A stretch of DNA of 64,000 nt from Fomes fomentarius (taxonomy: Eukaryota > Basidiomycota > Agaricomycetes > Polyporales > Polyporaceae), in NCBI GenBank assembly GCA_022606135.1, contig JABYQN010000002.1, positions 2,480,001 to 2,544,000 of the forward strand, written 5' to 3'. Under the pieces are notes generated by a model. The model did no database searches, was not told the origin of the DNA, and was given only the letters and a program-made list of their open reading frames with translations. The first letter of the stretch is position 1, and every line of letters starts with the position of its first letter. Both the position numbers and the translations under genes were made by a program. Positions 23,844-34,500 of the stretch are shown one piece after another.

Positions 23844-24485
23844 ATGGCCAGCGATCTCAAACACCTCCTCGGTCTCAAACCCAACTCTCCAGACCTCACT
23901 GCTTACATCACCGCACTCGCGACGTCCGCGTCGAAGTCTGACGCCGCTACGCCTGAGGTCAAGTGCTACTCCGACGCCGTATACCTCAATTACTACGCGT
24001 TGGGCCTCAGCCTTCTCTTCAAGCCCGTAGGTGGTTACAAACCTAAGACAGGGTTGAAGCTAGAGGGGCTGCAGGATAGGAACCTCATCCTGGATGGCAT
24101 CGATATCTACAACATTCCGAAGCCCACAGCGAGCGGCAACGCGTCTCGCGCGACCAAGTCGGCGTACACCACCTACCCTATATCCCCAGTTGTCCTCAGC
24201 CTCATACCGTTTCCAGCCGACAAGGATCAGAGGCCCCGCGCAGAGTCTATGAGTATCACACCGGAGACAACAGGCAAGGATTTTGTGTCCGCCATGGGCG
24301 AGCCCGATCGGAAGGGAGGAGGGGCAGGGCCATCCTCAGGATCAATAGGCATCTGGTGCGAGTGGTCGAAAGACGGAGTTATGGTCGAGTTTGGAGGCGA
24401 GGGAAGTAGGGGGCCTCAAGCTTGGGAACGCGGGAAGGATGCGCTCTGGAAGACAATCAGTATCTTTCCACCAAAGACAGACTGA
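23844..24485 (+). CDS. Conserved protein of unknown function, single exon, 213 aa
   Basis: An uninterrupted 213-codon frame with a good start context (CACCACCATGG). Features: a charged N-terminus MASDLKHLLGLKPNSPDL, a segment YSDAVYLNYYALGLSLLFKP, a lysine/glycine stretch around YKPKTGLKLEGL, and a tryptophan-containing end IWCEWSKDGVMVEFGGEG and ALWKTISIFPPKTD. No signal peptide or membrane helix is visible, so it is probably a soluble intracellular protein. I recognise the composition of a conserved fungal protein but not a named domain. It is unusual here in having no intron. Its 5' end faces that of seipin across about 160 nt, so the two share a short divergent promoter. Confidence 0.8.
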   Translation: MASDLKHLLGLKPNSPDLTAYITALATSASKSDAATPEVKCYSDAVYLNYYALGLSLLFKPVGGYKPKTGLKLEGLQDRNLILDGIDIYNIPKPTASGNASRATKSAYTTYPISPVVLSLIPFPADKDQRPRAESMSITPETTGKDFVSAMGEPDRKGGGAGPSSGSIGIWCEWSKDGVMVEFGGEGSRGPQAWERGKDALWKTISIFPPKTD

Positions 24486-24596
24486 GATGGGAGTTTGAAG
24501 ATGAGGATGGCCGCCATCTGGCTTCGTCAGAGGTATGTCCATTGTCTTATACATTCACATCGTCGTGTCAGCAGCGCACAGAATACACGTTGTGAT

Positions 24597-25329
24597 TTAC
24601 AAGGGACCATCTGCGTTTCCAACGTCAATATAATCCGACCGCGCAGATACATGGACAGTAACTCACTGTAGTCATACACCAAGCGAATCGTCACAATTTC
24701 GCCCTTGGGACCCTCGAAGTAGACATGTCTGGTATATCTTTTCTCTCCATTGACTTGCTCGAAACCCCATACCTACACTCGCGGTTAAGGCGAGCACCGC
24801 ACATCGTTGAGCGAACTGATGGGCGCACCTGCTCGGACGTCCAGGTCGTTCCACTCTTCTCTGTGTCGCTCTTCGCAGTGGTATAGATGATGAGTCCGTC
24901 GGGCAAGGACTCATCGAGCAACCAGTCCTTCTTCAGCCACTCCCTCTCAACCTCCTCGAGCTTCACACGCCTGCTCTTCGACAGCACGGGCCCGAAGACA
25001 TGGTCTTCGTGTGTACGCTCTGTCCAGTCTAGGATGCGATGTTCATTCGTACCCTTGATACCTCCAGTGAGCGTCTGATCGGCTTCGATGTGTTCGACGC
25101 CGTTCTCATCCTTGTAATGCTTGATGGTAACATAAATAGTGGCCAAGGAGATAGCCTTTCGGGTGAACCAGCTGACGCCCTGGAGACGGAGAATCTCATC
25201 GCTGTCGTCGCTGAGAGTCTTGTTCTGTATCCTTTCATCAGAAGGAGCATTCGAGGGGATGGAGCAGGTACCCACCATCGTGAATTTCCCGCTGATGTCG
25301 CGGGAGGTCATCTCGGCGGGAGCAGCCAT
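24597..25329 (-). CDS. Conserved fungal protein of unknown function, about 190 aa
   Basis: The ATG at 25329-25327 gives MAAPAEMTSRDISGKFTM, joined by an intron to NKTLSDDSDEILRLQGVSWF. Then come TRKAISLATIYVTIKHYKDE, QTLTGGIKGTNEHRILDWTE, RTHEDHVFGPVLSKSRR, EWLKKDWLLDESLPDG, and, after a second intron, VWGFEQVNGEKRYTRHVYFE and GPKGEIVTIRLVYDY. A last intron with GTGAGT donor probably leads to a final NGPL and TAA at 24599-24597. The pattern G-x-F/W-x-L/M-N-K-x-L-S-D at the start and beta-rich alternation afterwards recall lipocalin-like ligand-binding proteins; that is a guess from pattern only. Homologues are, to my knowledge, widespread in ascomycetes and basidiomycetes without assigned function. 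Confidence 0.8.
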
Positions 25330-25934
25330 AGTGAGAGCGTGGTGTGGGATCAAGGAGCGCGAGCAAAGGAGGCGAATAGTTATTAGGTGTTATAATGACC
25401 TTTGCCTATCACATGAATCTGCTCCCCAAGACTCGCTCTCCGCACAGATCGACGACATCATCGACGTCGCTGAGTACTGCACCAGGGTCACGCTAACAGT
25501 TGCACCTGCCCCTCTTGAGTAGTATCCCATGACCATCTGACCAGGATGTATTGTTCTTCATTCAATGTTGGGGTGACTGTAAGGAGCATTGCTATGTAAG
25601 TCCAGGATCGCATGTTTGCCGAACTGGTACGTACACCAGTACATCGAGTCGACGTCAGGAATAGTTCAGTCAGGTAAGATGGATGCTGCGCATGCGGCGC
25701 AGTAAGTACTGCCAGTGTCGGTTGGAAGAGACGGATGGCTAAGAATATGTGAGCTGTGTTGGCGACAGTCAATTGCGGCGCTGGGCATCTGTTCTCATCG
25801 ACACCTGGGTCGCCGCCTCCGAGTCTACATTCCTGCTGCGCATCCATGTCTTGGTATCTCCTTTAACGGCTTCTCTAGCTGCCCTCTCGAGTCTCTCTAC
25901 TCCACGCAGGACGTCGTAGTCATCACGTGGGACG
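25330..25934. other. Divergent promoter of the 190-aa protein and LCCL genes
   Basis: 605 nt between opposite start codons. No TATA box or gene recognised. Confidence 0.6.
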
Positions 25935-28077
25935 ATGGAGGCAGTAGCCTCGAGCTCAAGATCTGAAGCATCCTCTCGCTTAACTCGTGTCGGCGTTGAG
26001 CCGTCCCTACCCTTCGACTCCTCCGATAGACCTACCAAATACACTCCCACCCACAGCTTCGACCTAGAAGAGGAACCACTTCCTTCACAGCCTGTCCCAA
26101 GACACCGGCGATGGACCAGTCGGATGCGAACGATATTCTGGGTGGATCATCCACGAGTCCAACGTGTATGGCGCTATGTTCGGGGACCACGTCCCAAAGT
26201 TGACTTGCCAGGTACGAATCTGCATCCTGCTTGACAGAACTTTACCATAACTCAGCAACATCAGAACCGACCCCATTCCTCAGCCTTACACTCTATGGAG
26301 GACGGAGGCATCACACGGTCGCTCTCGAACCCGTTCTCATCCGTTTCACCCGCCACTTCACGAAACCATGGCTCTTTGTCGTTCTCGCGGCAGCATATAT
26401 CATCGGCTTCGCATTTTTTATCCGTGCGCAGGCCTTCCTGACACCCGCGGACTCGTTCATCGGGTGCACAGCGACGTACTGGGTCGCACTTGATGGTTGT
26501 GGATTGGATGGCTCTAATTGCATGCCGTTTGACAACTCAACCTTCGACTTCCGATGCCCCGCACAATGTAGCAAGGTCGTTCTACAGAATCCGAGGACCG
26601 TGGGTGACCAACAAGTAGACTTCGTCCCTTTGATAGTGGGAGGGGGCGATCCAAGTAGGACATACCGGGGAGATACCTTCATCTGCGCTGCTGCTGTGCA
26701 AGCGTAAGTGGCTACTGCACTTTCTATCTTTTGTATACCTGACCCGCTCTTGTAGAGGGCTGATCAGCGACAGTAAAGGCGGCTGTGCATCTCTTCAACT
26801 CACTGGCAACTTCACGGATTTTCTTCCGTTCAGCGCAAACGGTCTAACCTCGATCGGTTTCCCATCCATCTTCCCGCTCTCCTTCCAGTTCCTCCCATCC
26901 ACCACCCTGAATAACTGTACGGATCTGCGCAACGAAGCCCTCGCCTTCAATATCATCATCACGGCCATCCTATTTCTCGTCCTCCGTCCGATGCCTATCG
27001 TACTCTACTGGTGCCTGGTGTGCATCGGCTTCTGGCACGTCTCCATCTTCTCACAGCCTATGGCAAGTCCACCTCCTCTCGAGTCTGCGTTCCAACAATT
27101 TCTCCCAACGCTCTTCGTCGCCTATGCGTTCTGGCGGCTCGCATTCCGGTTCACCATGCCGGCTTTCAGGAAGGCACCCATCGAAGCATCCGTGTGGTAT
27201 CTCGCGCCGTACTGGACAGGTGTCCTGACCAACATCACGTTGGACAAGATTCCCATCGACCGTCTCGTCGCCTCGGACATAACTTCCCGTCCCGGTGGAC
27301 TAACTGCGCTCATCATCATACTTGTCATCCTTCTGGTCATCGTAGTCAACCAGATCAGAGTCATCAGGAAGACTGGATGGCTGCCCTGGTACCTGGGGTG
27401 GTACGTAGCGGGTGGATTGGTTACTCTCGTACTATCTCAGCTGCCGGGTCTCGAGCTTCGATTGCACCATTACGTCCTTTCAATGGTGCTCATTCCTGGC
27501 ACCGGCTTCCCAACCCGACTCTCCGCGGTATATCAAGGCTTCTTGCTAGGAATGTTCCTGAACGGGGTCGCGGCGTTTGGGTTCGATTCCGTACTGCAGT
27601 CACCAGACTCGGTGAGTTTCATAGTGCTTCTGGAATGCTGCGGCAGTCACGCTTGCTGACTTGTCGTAAAGCTACGGCGAGACGCGCCTCTTGGCTCCGA
27701 CTTACCTTCTTTCGCAACCAACTCGACCAGCTTCAACTCCTCCCTTCCCTTCCAGAACCAAACACTATTCTGGAACCCACTCCCCAATGAAGAAGGCTGG
27801 GACGGATTTGCTCTCTTGGTCGACGATGTCGAGCGATACGTCGGCACAGCGCTAAATTACACGTTAGCTGCTTTGCAGCCTGGAATCATTCATTTTTTCA
27901 GACTTGCGGTAAGTGTCTTCCCACAAGCAGCCGTTCCACCCACTCATCTATCCTCGTTTGCTGATAATCTCGTCCCTCCCACAGTACACGAGCTCTGGGG
28001 CCTCCGGTGACTTCACGAAGGCAGCCACGCTGTATCCGAACGGGACGTGGGTGGACCCTCTGCCGGGTCCTTCGTAG
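25935..28077 (+). CDS. LCCL-domain multi-pass membrane protein
   Basis: An acidic, serine-rich cytosolic N-terminus (MEAVASSSRSEASSRL onward) leads to a first helix (WLFVVLAAAYIIGFAFFI) and an extracytosolic LCCL domain. The LCCL domain shows FIGCTATYWVALDGCGLDG, CMPFDNSTFDFRCPAQCSKV, LIVGGGDPSRTYRGDTFICA and SKGGCASLQLTG; cysteines and the YRGD-S/T-x-I-C-A-A motif are conserved. Several helices follow, for example FNIIITAILFLVLRPMPIVL, LTALIIILVILLVIVVNQI and LGWYVAGGLVTLVLSQLPG. The C-terminal part is N-glycosylation-rich and ends WVDPLPGPS with TAG at 28075-28077. Fungal LCCL membrane proteins are conserved but their function is not established; surface or vacuolar location would be inference. 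Introns near 26213, 26704, 27610 and 27907 are in phase. Confidence 0.88.
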
Positions 28078-28600
28078 TAGACTACGTGCTTCGATTCTTA
28101 GACTCTTGGGCTCCCGTGTCGTATCGTACTCTCCTCGGCTACTGAATGAATGGATAGCGGACTAAACTTGTCTCATGCTCACATACTCCGGCTTTGCTGG
28201 TCCGTTACCCAGCTGCGAGGCTAGCACCCCAGCAACCTTATCGAAGGTGAGTCTGCTATTTTGAGTGCCGCTTCCAATGGTTGCATGGAACATTGAAGTC
28301 GTCCTCGCCGCAGGTGCTTGGCTGCGGTACGGCTCGAAAGCCAGATGTATGTGGCATTCTGAGCGAGGTGCGCCGCATGTTTACCGGGCGTCTAGATGAT
28401 CAGCTTGAGCCTCCCGATCAAGAGAGATCCAGGCCCGATCGCAGTGATCCGTGATTGGGCTCCGACTGAGACAAAGGAGTTAAAGCGTTATATAGCCCCT
28501 CACCACTTGTTTCCCCTCCTTGACCACCATATCCCACATTCCTTGCCATCTGACTAATTTCTCGCGCATCTGCTTCTGCAACCATTTATCGTGCTCGAAG
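28078..28600. other. Intergenic, LCCL 3' flank and zinc-motif gene promoter
   Basis: Contains the TATATA at 28489; otherwise nothing seen. Confidence 0.6.
28489..28494 (+). promoter_or_regulatory. TATA-like element of the zinc-motif gene
   Basis: TATATA about 107 nt before the ATG at 28601; no competing element seen nearby. Confidence 0.5.
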
Positions 28601-29571
28601 ATGACCAAGGTATCTCCTCCGTTCGAAAGACCCGAGGGTGAGTTGGCATGCGGCGGTTCGAGTCGCGGGCCACGGAGGTGGCATTGTCTAACCAATGGTA
28701 CGCAGACTTCGTCTCCGTCAAAGGTCCTGGGCATCGCTTTTACTGCGACCTCTGCAAACCGGCCGACCGCCCTCAAGGGCAAGCGATGACGCTCGCCGCA
28801 GCTCTGCGGCACGAGAAGGAGAACCGGAAACATCTGGGTCTCGTCGCAGCTGCTCGTGAGAATGAATGGGGCTACGCGCCGGAGTGCGACTGGGGTCCGA
28901 CACCCCTTCCGAAGGGCACGACGGCTTGGGAATACTCCTCCTACGCGGACACCGAACGCGTAGAAGACTTCATCCGTTTCTGGATGGACAACGTAGCTCG
29001 GGTCGAACGTGGCGAGGAACTGGAGACGATGGACAGTTTCATCGACCGATACAACCAGAAGTACGAAGAGTGGGCGCAAGGGGTTAGGAAGGAGATGGCG
29101 GCTTGTGGGTCAGAGCAGGTAAAGGAGGAAGAGGTGGGGGAAGCACAGGACGCCGATGTCGAGGCCGAATGGGACGGCGTGAAGGGCTGCTGGTATACCG
29201 GCGGGTCCTTCGACCCATGTGAGGACGGACTCCACTCCCGTGGGCTGCTACCCCCGCCAGTTCCCCGCTCACCCGAATCGATTCAGGAGCAGATTGACGA
29301 ATATGCGAAGTACTTCGGTTTCGGGGTGGAAGAAGATCCGTATGAGGCATGGGGTGTCTCTCGCGACGAAATCACGCCGTGGACGAACGTTCCAGCGCCT
29401 GCGCCCGACTCGGATGTTACCCCGCAGGACGCCATCCCCTCTCAATCTGCTCGCTCACCTTCCAACAAGCGCGAGACAGCCAAGAAGCCCAAAGGTCAGG
29501 GCCAGCCACGGGGTGGGCACAAGAAGGGCAAGATCGTCAGTGGTCGTCTGCCGGATGCGCACCGCGTGTAA
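28601..29571 (+). CDS. Protein with C2H2-like (U1-type) zinc motif, unknown function
   Basis: The start MTKVSPPFERPE is joined to DFVSVKGPGHRFYCDLCKPA by an intron with GTGAGT donor and ACGCAG acceptor; this removes the unspliced frame's upstream start. The segment FYCDLC, followed about 24 residues later by RHEKENRKH, gives C-x2-C and H-x6-H, the spacing of U1-like nucleic-acid-binding fingers. The remainder is acidic and tryptophan-rich (NEWGYAPECDWGPTPLPKG, EDFIRFWMDNVARVERGEE), then a disordered end with the basic stretch KGQGQPRGGHKKGKIVSGR. No other domain is recognised. A TATATA box at 28489-28494 lies about 110 nt upstream. It may be a small RNA- or DNA-binding protein, but that is inferred from one motif. 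Confidence 0.7.
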
Positions 29572-30166
29572 AATTACGTTTATTAACACTCTCAGGTGTG
29601 TTGCAGTCGTTCATGACCGTCGCCATCCTCGATCACTGAATGTACAGGCCTCTTTCCTTAGTCTCACACGTCTACCTATGTCACATACCCGCTCTGGTTC
29701 AGCAACCTGATCGTCGTGACGACGATCTCGATACCCCATTTTCATCCGCCCATTCACTCCTATCAAATCACTCGTCGCATCTGTATCCAGATAGTCCTGC
29801 ATCATCACCCTGTGCCCGTGCTGCACGCTGCCTACTTACCACACGGACCTCAAATGCGCATTTGCCTTATGTACCAGTATATTCGTTCGAAATGATCTGC
29901 TCTCTCGTCATGCACTGATGATTCGTCACGCATTTTATGTATTATACTGATCTAGTCGGAGTTGTTCCTGGATATATTCGAACGTTTGCGGACATTCCCA
30001 ATCGTGGAAGAGTTCGATGGAGAAAGCCGATGACGTCAACGGTCCAGGACAGGAGTGGCTGGGGCACTGCACTGGCACTGCGGATGCTGGCGGAGCTTAC
30101 CAGTACGTATGGGAAGGGTTCTATTGACACAAGCTCTTCTGCCCTTTCCTTCACCATCACCACCAT
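29572..30166. other. Intergenic, upstream of the WW gene
   Basis: AT-richer than flanking coding DNA; no gene or clear TATA box. Confidence 0.6.
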
Positions 30167-31112
30167 GAGTTACGACAACGCACCACTTCCAGACGGTTGG
30201 GTGAGAGAATTCGACCCAACTTTGAAGCATCCATTCTGGGTACGTGCTGCAAGGAGTACTGGTGATGCAAGGTCTCACGGGATCCGTTGAACAGGTGGAT
30301 ACCACAGCACAACCTCCCCGTTCAATCTGGGTACATCCGTACGAAGATGAACAGTTCCTCCGCGAGCATCCTGATGTTCGTGATCGTCTTGCCCAAGATG
30401 GTCCAAGCGGAGCACCTCCACCATACTCACCTCGACGTCATTCATACGGCGGCTCACCCTCGGATTCTCACCTCGGTGTGCCCCATCGCAGCGATGCGCT
30501 GAGGACCTCACACTCGCAGCCAGGGACACCCAATCCTGGGCAGCCGCATAGGGGGTTCTTTGGCAAACTGAAGGACAAGGCCATTGGTACCAAGGAAGAG
30601 CGCGAAGCCCGCCGCCAGGAAGAGAAGCGCAGGGAAGAGCTGGTGAGTCCAGACCACCAACTGCGGCTCGTCGTGCGCGTCGTTTTGACCTTTGCGAACA
30701 GTACATGCAGCAGATGGCTGAGCAGCGCCGTCTGAGACAGGAAGCCTTTCAGCAGCGCGTAAGTTCGGGGTCTGGCCGATACGGTGGCACCGGGTATGGA
30801 GGAGTCTTGGGACAGCAATATGGTCAGTCCTACGGACAACCGACGTACGCCGTCCCCGCCGGGAGTCCATTTGGCCTAGGAGGTGGACGATTCGGCAGAT
30901 CTGGCTTCGGAGGTGGAGGCCTTGGCAGATCTGGCTTTGGAGGTGGTGGCTTTGGAGGTGGAGGCCTTGCTTTTCCGCTACTGGCAGGAGCAGCTGGAGG
31001 CTTTCTTCTCGGAGACATACTCGATGGACCTGACTATGGTGGAGGGTACGGGGGCGGAGGATTTGATGGCGGAGGATTTGATGGTGGAGGATTTGATGGA
31101 GGCTTTAACTGA
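30167..31112 (+). CDS. WW-domain protein with glycine-rich C-terminus
   Basis: The start MSYDNAPLPDGWVREFDPTL and the next exon (VDTTAQPPRSIWVHPYEDEQ) together make one WW domain in the first 45 residues: first W in DGW, second in SIWVHP. WW domains bind proline-rich ligands. The middle is serine/proline-rich (PPPYSPRRHSYGGSPSDSH; the PPPY could itself be a WW ligand). A charged helix-prone segment follows (KEEREARRQEEKRREE, then an intron, YMQQMAEQRRLRQEAFQQR). The C-terminus is glycine-rich with GFGGGG and GGGFD repeats and one hydrophobic patch LAFPLLAGAAGGFLLGDIL. TGA is at 31110-31112. Such basidiomycete WW proteins often end in glycine-rich hydrophobic tails; function unknown. Confidence 0.85.
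31053..31097 (+). repeat. Three tandem 15-nt units coding GGGFD
   Basis: The units at 31053-31067, 31068-31082 and 31083-31097 differ only at the third position of one glycine codon. They sit in the last exon of the WW/glycine-rich gene and keep the frame, so copy-number change would lengthen or shorten the protein by five residues. Confidence 0.9.
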
Positions 31113-31557
31113 GCCTCCCATTCGGAAGACACTGCTAGGACACGCTTGCTTATGATGCTCACTTTTAGACCTGGATAAACCCTTCTTGGGGCATGTTGAG
31201 TGTACAAGTATCACAGATAATTGAGTGTAGTTTTAGTGTCGTTGCTGCCGCCGTTTATAGGATTATAACGATTCGCTTAGGGGTGCAAATGGGAGCTAGC
31301 GTAAGTCGCGCGAACAGCATCATAGGCTGGCGTGAGCGAAGACATGAGAGCATCAAGGCCTTTGTTGTCTACCGCGACCATCTCACCGACTAAGCGCGCC
31401 GTTTCGCGTACTGCATATACTTGAGCTCCTGTCATCTACTATCTACTGCGCTGGACCGCTGGTCTGTCTGCTACTCTGGATCCCACCAGCAAAAACACGG
31501 GCGGTCCATATCAGACCTCGAAGATCACCACAAGGTTCACCTCATCCGAACCAGACT
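31113..31557. other. Intergenic, WW 3' flank and TRAPPC8 promoter
   Basis: 445 nt without a supported open frame. Confidence 0.6.
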
Positions 31558-34500
31558 ATGCCACCTCCGACGCTTCCACATTCACTCAGTCCACATGTTT
31601 GCATACTAGCTTCTCCTGACGTACAGGAGGTACTCGATGGAGCAGGCCTGCCACCACTTCCAGAGATACTACAATGTTTCTCCCCTCTGCCACAAGGTAC
31701 GTGAACGCGCACCCTTTCAGCCTGACATGGTTTGACCTCGTCATGCGTATACAGTAATGACACGGACAACATCCTTGACGTCCGTTCCTCATGCCTCGTT
31801 TGCGCTTCGATTTTCCGACGTGGCAGAGATAGAGAACGCCGTACATGAAGATGAAGAGCAACGCGCAGGGAGAACCATGGACTGGATCGGCTCGCGCATC
31901 TCACAGCGCTGCGAACGCTGGATGGACATGCTGGAGACGGATACTAAGGAAGGAGGAAAGATGTGGAGAACACGGACTCCATGGTGGGAGGAAGTGAAGC
32001 GATGTGTGGACGGAGACCATGTCCCGAGCAGCGTGGAGGGGTGGAATCATCCTGTGTCTCGTGCGTATGGCCGAAGCACTACTTTGTTTCTACATGAATT
32101 GACTGTACCACTTGTTTCCTGTCATAGTAATCCTGGCCGTGTCCACAACAGCTGTAAATCCATTACAAGCTTTGCAAGACCTCACCTCGCGTGCATTCGA
32201 CTTTCCGCCTTGGGTAGATCTCACCTCCTTGCGCTATTTCTTGATCATCCATCCTGCGGATTCACCACTCGCCGAGCCAATGTAGGTGAATTTCAAAACT
32301 GTTCCTTCGTTAGTCACTTAGTCAGGACCGTCGTATGTTATCCTCTAGAGCGGAGGCATTGTTCAACGCGGTCAAGAAGCAATATGGCCTCCATAGTTTC
32401 CTGCTCCCCCTACAGTTACCGACGTCGCCCCCTCCTCCACCCGTTCCTGTGCCGTCCCTTCCACCACGACTTCCGACCCTCACCCCGCATGACTCGCCAT
32501 CCCTCACACCCACACCCCAGATCTCCGTGAGCGACGCTTCGTCAATTGTACCAGGTCTTGTGCCTCCCCGGCCCCCTGCTTCCCCTATGCCTCGACAACC
32601 GGCACCTCCGCCACTTACTAGCAGGCCTTCCGAGAATGCTTCACAGTCGTATTCTTTAGATTATGATGGAAGCACTATCAAACTCACGCAGGACGATATC
32701 CGACAAATTGGGCGTTTTGTTCGCGAGTTCGTGACGATGAGCCTGATTCCCTGGATGGAAAAATGCGTAGTAGAATGGAATGAGAATGTATGTCAGCACT
32801 CTCATCTGCTTTTCGCGACTTTCGCTGAGCAAGTCTCAGTATTCATCATCACGACGTCTTCCATCTCGACTGTTCTCGTCGACCCGTCGACTTTTCGGTG
32901 CTACTAGTACGGCATCCTCTCCAGCCACACCAACACATGGTACCAACCCGTCTATCTCATCAACGAATTCGCGGTTCACCCACGGACCGAATAATTCGGT
33001 CAGCTCCATCACGTCGGTGACGTCGATATCGACCATGGGTGGCGGAAGTGTCACCCAACAACGTCGACTGGCCGAATTCGCGACTATTCTCGGCGACTAC
33101 AAGCTCGCTATCTCGGTGTGGGAAACGTTGCGCAAAGAGGGTAGAGGTGGCTCGGTATGATCACGCCTTGCCATGCGTGAGGCCGTGGCTGATCGTACCG
33201 TTGTAGGATATACTTCCGCTACTATCCGCTCCTTCCCCAGCATTGGCGCTGCACGCAGACCACGCACTCGCAACTCTGACAGGTCCGCAACCTCGGCAGC
33301 CTACGACCTTCGAAGCACCTGCACATGCTCAGTACAGGGCGCTCGTATATGCCATGCGATGGGAGACTGGTATTGAGCGACAAGAGTTTTTGGGCCCGGT
33401 ACTGGAGGGGGAACGATGGCTGGTGAAAGCTGCATCAAGCGTGCGTGTCCATGCCGATGAGTTTTTTTCGTTCTTGCATGAAAAAACTGATGGATAAGTG
33501 AAGGCAGAAGAGCCCCCACTGCCACATTATACGCGCACGCTGCATTTCTCAGCGAGTTCAAAGGTGCTCGGCGGAGAGCTGCGTTGTGGTATCTGGTTGC
33601 CGCGGACAAGCTCGAGAAGACCGGCATCGTGCGTGTGCTATCTGACCATAGTCGCTGGTGCTCTGACTGAGGCCGTTCACTACACAGAAACCGCTCGCTA
33701 TGTATTTCTTCCGGAAGGCGTATGGTCTCTATCAGGACCCAATTCCAAAAGAGCTCTCCCCATCGTTCTGGGAAAGTGAAGACAAGAGTCCTACGCTTTG
33801 GGAAGGCTTCCCAGCCATTCTTCCCGGTATCGAGCATGAGCTAGGTGGAGCGTTTTGATCAGCTACAATTGCGATGATCGGCTCACCTGCTGCCCCCGCA
33901 GGACGTTTACTGTACATTACTGGTGACACCGCAGGCGCTGTGAAGTATTTCCTAGGTCTGCTGAAGCCATCACCGTGGATCACTTTGCACCCTTCTCCAT
34001 CCGCTGTTAACGGAGCCGCTTCACCTTTGCTTCCCCCTCCCAGCCCCGACAAGGTATTCCTGGATGATTTTCGGGTCGCTTTCAAGGTCAGTGTAGCGTC
34101 TTTTCAGGTATGTGCCGCAACGTTGCTGAACGAGTATTCTCAGCATTTCAAGACCACGGACGGGGACAAGTGGAAGAGTCTCGATTTGCAACTTCCTATC
34201 ACATTCTGCCAGGCTAAGCAGACGCGCATCAGGACCCCTGGCGATGCAATCGAAGGCGATGTCGCCGCATGGGAAAAGCTGGAGCAAGACTGGTCGTCAT
34301 TCTGGACGTCGCGTGGCGAGGAGAAGCTTGGAAAAAGTGCGCAGGCTGCAGTGGACGGTGAGTGACATGTGGCCGCACTGCAGTCGTGGGAAAACTGACC
34401 ACTGTCGAAGAGACATTCTGGGTGGATCTTGTAGTCAGAAACCCTCTGGAAGTCGAAGTCTCATTGTCCAGCTTAACTGTCACCGTTTCGGAGGCCTCGT

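Noticed and set aside
28655..28670. GGTTCGAGTC resembling a tRNA B box
   Set aside because: It lies in a coding-gene intron and no matching A box, acceptor stem or anticodon arm could be folded around it.
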